Positions 34,024-46,000 of a stretch of DNA of 64,000 nucleotides are shown in pieces. The position numbers and the translations under genes are program-made. The notes beneath the pieces are model-generated. The model had not been told where the DNA came from, made no database searches, and saw nothing but the letters and a program-made list of their open reading frames with translations. The stretch covers positions 9,610,001-9,674,000 of the forward strand of contig JAPYXD010000680.1 of the NCBI GenBank assembly GCA_030998225.1, read 5' to 3'. The stretch's first letter is position 1, and each line of letters begins with the position of its first letter. The DNA comes from Diplolepis rosae. Its lineage: Eukaryota > Arthropoda > Insecta > Hymenoptera > Diplolepididae.

Positions 34024-37000
34024 TTATTTCTGTAATTCCTCAACCAATCTTCGAATTGTATCTAATACAGGAGTAACTCTAATAAAATTAAGCAATGTAC
34101 CTGTTATACCCATGTGTTCACGAATCGTAACTCCAATAATATAATTATCACCAGACACATTGATGAATTTAGTTAATGGACTACCAAGGTCACCCTGTGT
34201 GAAAGTTAAAAATATATAAACTACAAGACACAAAATTCACGTGACTGGGAACTAATCATCAGCACGTTCAAAATATGCAAACTAAGTTCCATTCCAACCT
34301 AGATCTGTTTTATCCTTTATGTTTTTTGAATATGCTAAACTCTTTCTAATAAGTTAGTTTCCACAAAATCACACAGATTCATAAATTTTATAGTGTATTT
34401 ACCAAAAGTATAGATTGCTCAGATTCTACTGTTTGTCCACATATCACTTTGCGTCTATAATCTATCTTTATTCTGGAACTATTTCGACAAGTTCCTTCAC
34501 CCCGAATTTTTAAAGACATACAATGTAGTTTCTCTGAATGCCTTGAGTTCCTAAAATGGACATTTGTTGGTTCTTTTTTTGTGACGGCGCCCCATCCACA
34601 TACTACAGCATCATATCTTTGTATGCGAAAATCTATTGGTTCTTCGAATAGATCCAGAATTTGTACACGCGTATAATCAACAGTATTTGCAAGCTAGAAT
34701 AATGACTGAAGTTATCAAATAAATATACAAATTTATTACAAATACAGTAAGCCGTACAGCAAAGTTGCTAAATCGAGAAATAAAACATTTTTGAAGATTA
34801 GCCTCTATATCCTGAAGCTGTCTTACATTTTTTGATTTTACCCATTTATTAGTAATAAATCTGTCATTGTAGTTAAATATTAGCTCAAATGAGAAGCTCC
34901 ATTCAATAAACGGTTATAGAATTTTGAGGCCCGTTTTGTTTGCGCCTAGCTACTTATAAAAAATCTTTCCAATTTCAAGTAGCGCACTTTGGGGGGGGGG
35001 GGCTTAGTTAATAACGTTCCGGGGAACAAAAACTCATAGTCCATCACTACCAATTTCAATTTTTGAAACACAGATTTAAGTAGAGATTTTAATTGCACGT
35101 CTGTATTCCACGTAAAGAAATCCTAGCTTTCAAAGTTTTTGAAAATAATTGAAAAACACGATTTTTTTAAATTAATTTTTTTATTTCACGTTGAAAAAAC
35201 TGCACAATCAGATTTTCCACAGTTTGAGGAGTCAAGCGAATTTTGAGCATGGGAATAATTCTAATGGGAAAGTTTTTCAAAAAGGAATAAATAAGTTTTC
35301 TAGAAAATAAAACGTATTTTGAGTAATTAACTGCGACCGGCAACGCATTAAAAACAAACAATGAAATCGAAATAAATATTGAAAAATTTGAATGTTTTGT
35401 TACAAGAACAAACGTTCTGACCGTGAAGCTCTCTATAATTTAATGCACTTTAATCCTAAAAAAATAGTTAAAAATCGGACCAAAATTAATGGCTTGGACA
35501 TGTTTGAAAGAAAAAAGTGAATCTCCTCCCAGTGCCCAAAAGTTCGCATTCGTCAGTCTACAAAGTTCGGGAGCAAAACATTTTTTATTGTTTCTTCTGA
35601 TGATTTTACTGTAGAGCTTTGAAATTTTTTAATGAACTTCTTTGAACTCTAATGATTAACTTTCTCGCTGGAAGTTTTTCGAACTCGAAGATTTCCTTGA
35701 TATATTGAGCTGAAGTTTTTTATATCTCGTATGACGAATTTCTTTTTTCGTCGTATGATCTCTAAAACAATCCAAAATATGCAGATTACAGATTTTTGAC
35801 AAAAGAACATTTTTTATTGTGAAAAAAGTTTGAAGTGAAGTTTTTGTGAAAAGTTTGAAGTCCATATGTCTCTTTTTTCGTTTACGCCATAATTTAACGA
35901 GTTCGTCTACAAATGGCTTGATCTGGTCGAAATAAAAAAAAATTTTGTTTGCAATAAAAAATGTTGTTTTTGTCAAAAATTACTATTCTGCATATTCTTG
36001 ATTGTTTTGGAGATCATACGACGGAAAAAAACAAACTGTTCAAACTAGACGTCACAAACTTAGGCCCAATCCTCGATATTTCTTTTCGGGGAAGTTCGAA
36101 AAACACGGTGCTGGTCGCGTATTTATTAACATAAAAATATTAATTAACAAATTATTTTTTTGTCCCAAGTCAAGTCTTCTGAGCATCGCTAGCGTATTTC
36201 GTGCTAGTATATCAAATTTGACCTAATTTCGTCGATAAACAAAGAAGTGTTGACGAGTTAAGCCTAAACGGTTATTGAAGGGATGCCCTCCTAATCAAGA
36301 AATTCTTTTGCCTGTAAAAAATGTTCAACGACGTCTTTCGTGAGACTTGATTCAAGCGAAAATTCCGCTTCTTGATTTTTAGAACCTTCCAAAAAGGACA
36401 TCATCATTATTTTACATATATTGCATGATACGCGCGTGTAAATAGAAAATCACTTGAAAAATTCATTTATCATCAGATTCACTGATTTCCGAAATATCTT
36501 TATTTTTATTAAAAAACCGAAATTTCTAGACTCTACGATAGTTCATTTTAAATTTCAACTGGAGTAGTATTGAATATTTTATACAGCGTATTTTGAAGAT
36601 ACTGTTCCCAATTTATTTTTTCAATAATTCAGATTTTTTTGTACAATTATAGTTTCCGTCATATATTTCATGAAAATATCAAATGAATCGTGTATCATTC
36701 TTCAATGCCTGGGAAACAAAAGATAAATGTGGGGTATCTCTCACATTTATCTTTTGTTGTTTGTTTTCCAGCATTGAAGAAAGACACAAATTTCCCCAAT
36801 TCAGCCCTGATGAGTGCAGTTTGTGCTATTTGCAGAAAAAATTAATTGGCCTCTACAATATGCCAACTGCTTAGGGAAAGAGGTATGTAATCGAAAATTA
36901 TTTCTTCATTCATCTCGATTCAGTTCATCATTGGAAAGTTTTTTCTGTGAAAATCTAACAATGGATTGATTTATTAGGTTGAATTTTTATTTGAAAACAT

Positions 37001-40000
37001 TTTTTTGTGACATAGATTTTTCAATTTTTATGATATTCAATCTGAAAAATGTTTTTTGAATAATGAAGAAAGTATGTATACCAGGGGTGTTAGTTGAAAT
37101 TTGCCGGTTTTACTCATAGATGTCGCTAGGGATATGTATACATTTCTATGATTTGGCATCTATGTCATATTTTTCTATGGAGAATAACCTTCAAAAATAC
37201 ACAATTACACTCTGCCAAAATAATAGCATCATAGTTGTTTACCTCAGTGAATATGTCGAGTTTCGTTCCAAGTAAATCGCATTTGCGGCATTCGTTGCTT
37301 TTCTTACTTCATCAAAAGAAAAAAGCAGTTGAAGCTTATTGATTGCTGGTAGAAACTTATGGTGAAGATGCTCCAGTTATTAGAACATGTGAGACATGGT
37401 TTCGTCAATTTGAAAGTGGAGATTTCGATTTAGCAGACAATGAACATCCTGGTGCAGTGGAAAAGTTCGAAGACGAGGAATTGCAGGCGTTATTGGATGA
37501 AGACCCAACCCAATCGCAACAACAATTGGCACAAACACTAAATGTGACCCGAGGAGCAATTTGCCTACGTTTAAAAGCCATGGAAAAAATCCAAAAGTAT
37601 GGAAAATGGGTACCACACCAACTGAACGATAGACAAATGGAAAATCGAAAAACCATTTGTGAAATGCTGCTTCAACGGTTTGAAAGGAAATCTTTTCTGT
37701 ATCGAATGGTCACGGGGGACGAAAAATGGATTTATTTCGAGAACCCGAAGCGGAAAAATCATGGCTTTCAACTGATGAGGTCAGCTCATCGTCTCCAAGG
37801 CCAAATCGCTTTGGCCGTAAGACAATGCTCTGTGTTTGGTGGGACCAGTGTGGTGTGGTGTACTTCGAGTTATTAAAACCTGGTGAGACGGTGAATACGG
37901 ATCGCTACCGACAACAAATTATCAATTTGAATCATGCGTTGATCGAAAAACGGCCGAAATGGGCCCGAAGACATGGCAAAGTTATCCTACAACATGACAA
38001 CGCAACCTCGCCCCGTCCGACTATCGCCTTTTCGCATCGATGGGACACTCACCCGCAGAGCAGCGCTTCGCCAATTCTGAAGAACTCAAAAAATGGCTCG
38101 TCGAATGGTTTGCATTGAAAGAGAAAAAGTTTTTTTGGAATGGTATCCATGATTTGCCTGAAAGATAGGCAAAATGTGTAGAATCCAATGGTCAATACTT
38201 TGAATAAAAATTTTTTGAGATTCCCTTGAGAATTAAGTGTTTTCTTTATTGAAAAAACCGGCAAACTTCAACTAACACCCGTGATGAAATGAATTTGATA
38301 AATAGGGTTGTTTTTAATTCTCTACCGAGATTGGGCCAACTAATCTGATAAACGACTCTTAGAGTCGGTTACCACACCCAAAAAAATCTCTTTCGAATTT
38401 CATATGAGGTGCCGTTACAATTTTCGTACGCGACTTTTCATGTAATATTCGTATACAAAATTTACCATTTTTGGATTAAATCATAAGACTATAGTATGGC
38501 AGTGTTGAATCCCAAAATAATAATTGCGTATACTGTAAGCGCAACTTCAGTGTCTTACGAAGAAAGCACCTCACTCTGCTTGCGGAAAACGCACGACACC
38601 TGTACTCTCTCGCTATGGCCAAGTTGGTTCGACAATGCATTGTATTGACAATGTTTAGCAATACATTGCCAAACCAACTTGGCCGGGTACGGGTTGCGTG
38701 CGTTTTTCGCAAACAGAGTGCTGTGTTTTCTTAGTATGACTCTGGAACGAAGTTGGTATATCGACTTTGCTATTTTGGCATACTAATGTCCATACGAAAT
38801 TCGCTTTAATTTGTGCAGCAAAAGTAAAACGAATGATTTGCGATTTTAGTAAATTCAGATTTGTGTGAAATTCGTAGATTTTTTTTCGGTGCAGTACACG
38901 GAGAGAAAAACATTGCTCACGCTGCTATAATACATAGCCGCGCGCCCTCTAAAACTTAGCTGTGTCACAAAAGCGCGTTGATCGATAGGCCTCTACTTTT
39001 TAACATTGAAATGGTTCAAATGCGCGACATTGGAATCGTTGGTATGTCGACTTAACCAATCTACCTACGTAACAATTGATTTGCAGCAATTAGTCCATAG
39101 CGCTGTGTCAAATTCATTACATGACAACATTTGCACGATTGAAAAATGTATATAATGGCTAGCATTTCATATCATCATCACGAAAAAACGATTTTTTATG
39201 GGGAGAGGAGTACATTTTTTCAAAATTTTAAAAAACATTGAATTTTTGCAAATTTGTATATTTTTTACCAACTAAAATTTTAAAATAATTCTTCAATATT
39301 TTCAAATCTTTCAAAAATGTTCTATTTTTTAACATTTTTCGATTTTTAAAATCTTCACAATTCCAACTATTTTTAAATGAAAGTTTTTTTTAATTTTAAA
39401 AATTTCTTGACTAACAATTTTTCACAATTCGGAACTAATCACAACTTTAAAAGTATGTGTTGCCCAAAAACGATTGATTCCAGAATAATCCAAAATCCAA
39501 GAATAATTTTCTCGTTGTTATATAGGCTTTTTAATTTATTGGATTTATGTTTTGCAGGTTATTCATATTTTCTTAGTATATACAACACTACTAAACAACC
39601 TACGTTCGTCAGTTGTTTCTCTACGCGAGAGAAAAAAGAGCAAAAGAGAAGCGAAGGATATTAGAAGTAGCAGAAATGTAACATTGAAATCATTCCAACG
39701 TTCCGCTGGAGAAGTCGCTACGATCTTAATATCTATGTAACATATGGCCGATCGCTATGTTTCTAGCGTCTGTTTCAATGTTTCATCGTTCACGGGCCAA
39801 TGCCACGCGTACCCTATCACCGCGGCTATGTTTCATAGCACTGTGTGCTATGTTCTTCTCTCCGTGTACGGGATAGAGTAAGTCAGAGTTATCATTCTGA
39901 TGGTCTATTTCTTCATGAGGAATTATTGGAAAAAAGTACGTCTCTTTAGAATTTTATCATGATTTTCCAATTAGTTCAATAATTTTAGACAAATATTTTT

Positions 40001-43000
40001 CTTCGCGTGGGAAAACATAATTTTTCAGCACTTATTTCGATTCCATTATGTGCTTACTATAACGTGAAGCTCATACTTAGGGGCGAGAACCGACCGAAAA
40101 ATCGCTTTCTTCCATTTATTTCTAAAACTATAAAAGTTGAGAACTTTTCTGTAACGCAAAAATATGTGCAATGCAATTCGCTATCTGCATCTATGTTTCA
40201 AAAGTTGTAAACGTTGTTCATTAGCAGTTTTTATAAGCCAAAGAAACGGAGGGCTGGAATTCTATAACCGGTTATTCGATTAAATCCCTCAAATACTTGC
40301 TGGTCTACCTCTTGCAAGGATTATTAAGATGTTAATACCTGATTAAGAACTTCTTTAATCAGATATTTAAAGTTGTTCAATCAGCTTACCATAACAACTC
40401 CAATTTGGTAATAGTTTTTCACACGCATTGTATCCAAATATTGACTTCCATCAAGGTACGCAACTTTAAAAATATTTATTCTTTGTCCGTCCTTTAAATC
40501 TAAAGCTCCAAATACAGCAGTACCCTTTTCTTTTCTGTCTTTAATGCCAACTCCCATATGCCATGCACATTCACCTGTAGTTAAGAGAAAACGCTCTTTA
40601 AACAAGCCTGAACTGCAAATGTGAAAATCGTTCAGTTGCAACGAGGCTACGTGTTTGTATTCTTCATGTCTTGCAAGGTACCCATTAAATATTTTACTTT
40701 TCAATTGGGATGAGTCGACTTCTGTACGTGTACCTTAAAAAGAAATTATTATTCATGTATACGTATATTAATTATGGAATTTTACCCTTGTGGAAGTATT
40801 TCATAATACACTCAGAAAAAAGTCTGGTTAAAACGACCAGAATTCCGGTTATTTCAACCCGAAGAAAATGTTACGGAGAGACGTACTAGTAATTCTGGTT
40901 GAGAATGTTAGAAATTCTGGTAAACACTTTTCGGTTGTTTTGATTTTTTATTCCAGTTAATGTAATAAAAATTTCTAGTTGATATCTCCGTAATTTTTCC
41001 AGTAAACAATTTCTCGTTATATTCATGACTATATTCCGGTAAATTTAACTAATTTAATCTATTCAAAATTACCATATTTCTAGTTAAATTAACTAAAATT
41101 TCCTGGTTGAATGCTAACATAGCCTTAAAATATATAATGATTTAAAGGCGTGGAAATTATAGGTTTCAAAATAAAAAAATATATATTTAGTGTTGAATTA
41201 TTTTATTTTGCTTATATTATTATCCAAAATGTACATTTGAATACATATAGGGGAGAAGCGGCGAAATTGGCGCGTCGTCTAAATTGGCGCACCCTATTTT
41301 TCAGAAAATGATAACAAAACAAAAAATAAAAATAGTTCTATCGTGTGCATTCTTGTATGATATGTATTTGATAGAAAAAATTATAAAAATCTAATTGCTT
41401 AATAGAGTTTTATTGCGATTAATCTTTTTTTTGGCATAATGGTTATGTTCGAAGCCATTGAGTTAAATCGTTAAATAATAGTAATTCAAGGTGAATTAGA
41501 TTAATGCAACGATTTTATAACCTTTGATATTTAATCTTACGATTAGGATAGAATATTTGTATGAAAAAATAAGCATTTTACGTAAAAAGTATTTTTCTTA
41601 CGATTTTTTGTGACATGGGAGGTAATGTGGTTTGCAAAACTGATGTAACGACTTTGTAAGGTTATATTCATTTGAACAATCAGTGGTTAAATTTTTTTTT
41701 AAGTTTGAGGTATTAAGGCATTTTAAAAGCGATTTTTAATAATTAATTTACAGTCTGACAGTGTTTTGAAAGTTTTCTCGATTTTAAGATGTGAAAGCAA
41801 TGTAAGTAAAAAATTTGTATTTTTGATTGATTGTTTCTATTATTTATAAGTCTTCTAAAGTTAATAATTGTATATACTTCTGATTACAAATTCAAATAAT
41901 TCTCCATAAAAATGATTTCAATTTGAATATTCACTCAAATATCCACAATTGCCAGTATTTTATTGTACAAATATAAAATATATTTTAACTTTGGCTGGTT
42001 TATGTGAATAAAGGTATAAAAAACTTCACATATCTTGATATACTATCTCAAATTTAGTTTCAAATTATAACTACCTCTTTTCATCAACCTTTGCTACTGA
42101 AATGTAATTCTAAATCTATGAAAATATAACTAATACGTGGCAAGACCTGCTTTAATAATTTTCAATGCAATCTTTATCCATTGGAAAGTATAGAAAAGAT
42201 ATCCAGCTATTAAATAAATATTTTTTCATAATTCTTAGTCATATACTTTCTTTTTAAACTCGCACATTCTATTAGGTGCGCCAATTTCGCCGCTTCTCCC
42301 CTAAATCCATAATCTACAAATTTCTTTACCTTTGAATGTTTTCTTTAAGTTATCTAACTTCCACTCACTGCACTGAGAAAAATAGATACTAAAAATGAGA
42401 TACTAGAATGTTGGATATTACCTTATATCATCTAGATTATACTACATAATATCTAAATCTAATATATTTTTTTAAATATACAAGATATTAATCACCAATA
42501 ACAGTTTATATTCAAAATTTAAAATATTAGATAATAAACTTTAATATCTAAGATTTTTATAAACAGTAGCGTGCACGTGCCTGAGGAAAAGTCACGTTAT
42601 CAGAGTCTTTGAATTCCATGTAATTTGTCTATCGCGCTCGCCCATAGTTTTGCCGGTCGCATGGTTTTTGGTTTCGACACTGAAATAATAATGTTGTGTC
42701 TATATGAAGTTTTGAAGTGTGATTTTTGAAAAAATTTTATATTACCAGTACTGAAATCAGTAAGTATCTATCTATATAAGTATATAATTTTTATACCTTC
42801 AATATTTGAAACGAATTTTCTAACCTCTCAATAACTCGTTCTTTATGTAGCCGTTTTTAAATTCAACATCAAATCGGAATTTATTTACTGGAATTCGTAA
42901 TAGTTTCCAAATCTTTACAATTATGCTGAATGTTTTTATAATCTCCATTTATTAACAGGTTGCCTTGACTTTGAGAATAATAATCAACAAAATATGGACT

Positions 43001-46000
43001 TGCGAAAACTCTTAGATCGAGGAATTCGAGAAAAAAAGGAGATTATAAGAAAATTTTGAATTCCTTGATCAATCATTATTTACATCATGTTATATTTTCT
43101 TAATTTCATCTTATCATTCAATATTCAATCAGTATTTTTACATAATTATTAGACAATTGCATTCAATGACATAAATATTGACTTTAAGATATTACACTTA
43201 TCTAAGATATTACAGTTTAATATCTCAAATAGTATGACCTGATATCTAATGTATTTCAGTTTAACATCTGAGATATTTCAAATTAACATATTGGGTTCTT
43301 TAATTTAATATCTTAGATATTGCGAAATATTATATATTTTTTTTAATATCTACAGATACTTTGTTTCAATATCTAGATGGCTGTCCCATAGTTAAATCGC
43401 AAATACATTATCTGCTAATATCAAGATATTGCGGTTTACTATCTATTTTTCTCCGTGTTAACACCTTGTAAACTTTATTCTCCATTTCTTTGAAACTTTG
43501 TAAAAATAATTCGAGACAAGTCACGAGATCTTTAAGATTCCTTTGAACTCCATCTTCTTTTCGTTTTCACTGGTGTTTGCAAACGGCCTAATACACAACA
43601 TAAATAACAAGAAACCGGTATCCACATGGATACAAGCCTCGGCATTTTGACTCTTGAGGGGCAGCTTATACCACGCCACCTTCCCACTAAGTGCCGAGGC
43701 TTGCATGTAAAGCGAAAGACGAAAAGGCGCCAGCTTGTGTATACAGTAACGCTGCCAACGGCGTATCTTGAAACGACTTTTACTACATTCTCCTGTAACA
43801 TAGCAGACATGTTATCAAACAGGTCACTTTAAAATCAACTGGAAAAATAATACCAGAATATATATAACTAGAATTTCTTAACCATTATGAGTGCATAATT
43901 TTTCTGGTGCAATTAATTCAAACTTTAGTCATTTTAAGCGGAAACTTTCTAAACGATTAGCTTTAGTAGATTTAACCGAACTTTTTCTCTGAGTGCAATC
44001 TGATGAGAAATCAGATTTGGCACAGATTTAGTTTTATTTGCAACTTCTCTTTGTTCATTCCTTATTCGCTAAAAAATTCAAGTCTTCAAAACTCACAAGG
44101 AGAAAAATAGTTCGGAAAATTTTACTCTACTCTGTCGGTTAAACTAAGAACATAAAAAGCTAAAAATTTATAATATTACATACATAAAACATATAAAAGT
44201 TTTCTAATTTCAGCATATTTCATAAACATGCAACATACAATAGAGTAATACAATTTTCTTACCATTGAAGATTCGCATTTGAATTTATTTTTTGGTTGTT
44301 CAAGTTAGTACGAGGGGCACTATTTAAATTTTGAGCCTGATAATAAAAACAGTAATTTGTCATAAAAAATGGCTGTATTATTTTTCAAAGCATTCTCCTT
44401 TATGATCTATGCACTTTTGCATGCGTTCGCACCATGTCTCATATATGCTGGTGTAACTAATGCCTAAGGTCTAATACCTAAGGTAGCCTCACTCTCACAG
44501 TACGTCACATGACGATCTTGCATTATCAGTTTTTGCACAGCATTAATGTTTTCTGGCCCAACAACTGATTTTGGACGATCTTTACAAATTCGTCGGTGAG
44601 ACACAATTTTCAAGTCACTATGAACTACACAAATAACGTTCAAATGACAAAACGTTCTAAAGGTGGTTATTGTCAAAAATGTCAAACTCTCCAGTGAAAA
44701 TGTCAGATGGCTCAGCTGACGATAACACTATAGTTGTCATCTCGTTAGGTGAGTTCGCGATTGGATCCCAAGTGATTGTCACAGCGCGATGATTGCCGAA
44801 ATTCACCGAAAGAAATACTCCCAGTCAAATATAGATTGTAAATTAATGGAAAACATTTTTTTTGCCAATCGTTATAGGTATTAAGAGGGGCGCCCTACCC
44901 AGCATTTTCAAAAAATCGATTTTTTTGTTTTTCATTAATCGATTGGGTCATGTCTTGAAAGTATATTCTCAAAATATTATGACTCAACTCTGAATATTGT
45001 GACACCCACAGTTACACTGAGAAAAAAATTTATCCAACAAAACTTCTTTTGTTGTCCTGACAAAACATTTTGTTTGAGTAACAAGATTTGATTGATATAG
45101 CAAAAAGTTTTGTTGGCACAACAAAAGAATTTTGTTAGCTAAATACTAACAAAATATTTTTGTTGATTTGACAAAACTGTTTTCTCAGTGTAGGGCGCGC
45201 TGTGGCCGCTGTGGGTGCGATTTGTCGCGCGATGCACAGCAAATGTTTCTCGCTCTTTTTATGCTTGTTAGACCGTTCTAATTGTTCCTTTCACGCTATT
45301 CTTTATCGACAGAGGATAAATACGTTATACTTTATCTCTCTTTATCGGCAGAGAACAAATTTAACCTAACCCTTATTTAAACTTTAAATCGATTTTTCTC
45401 AAAACTATGTTTTTCAAATTGCGGTACACGATTGTGAAAAAACTACTAAACCGATTTTCGATTTCTAAAAAGTTTTTTGTAAATTATTAAATAAACGAGT
45501 GCATGAATATCTGAAATTATAAAAAAAAGTTTTTTTATACACTTTTTAGCCACATTTAGCAGCCAAAAATGACGGAAAAAAGCACTTTTTTTTCAAGACG
45601 TGATTTCAATATTTTGAAATCAAATTTTTTGGAGTTGCTGACATTCATGCACTCGGGGGAAGCCTGCTGAATAATAAAAACATTGGGTTGCATGTTTCAG
45701 ATGAAAACTTTGGGCTCCACGATATACCGCGAAAAATCCGTCCGCCACGACACGCCACACGCGATCATCAATAAGTCCGCCATTTTTTATTTTAGTTCTT
45801 GAAAAAATGCTTTTTTTGTAGTTCAAACATGTTTTTGAATATATGCAAAAAATTACTCGTGTGTGTTTTTATTTTCCGAGTGAAAAAAAATCCCAAAAAA
45901 TGACCACTTTTTGACGTGATGGATAGGGCGCCCCCCTTAATATTAAAATATAATGGAAAAAATACATAAATTACATACATAAAACATACACAAACATAAA

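Larger units (their letters stand above)
40809..43995. mobile_element. CACTCAGA-type element with two nested MITEs
   Basis: It begins after TA with CACTCAGAAAAAAGTCTGGT and ends at 43995 with TTTTTCTCTGAGTG (inverse CACTCAGAGAAAAAGTTCGG). Removing the two insertions at 41250-42301 and 42371-43457 leaves about 1.05 kb, partly shared with unit B (25851-26510). It is a Russian-doll arrangement. Confidence 0.65.

Noticed and set aside
43532..43810. 92-codon minus-strand ORF starting MSAMLQENVVK
   Set aside because: Confined to a unit-specific block, overlapped by ORFs in other frames, with no domain or splice partner.
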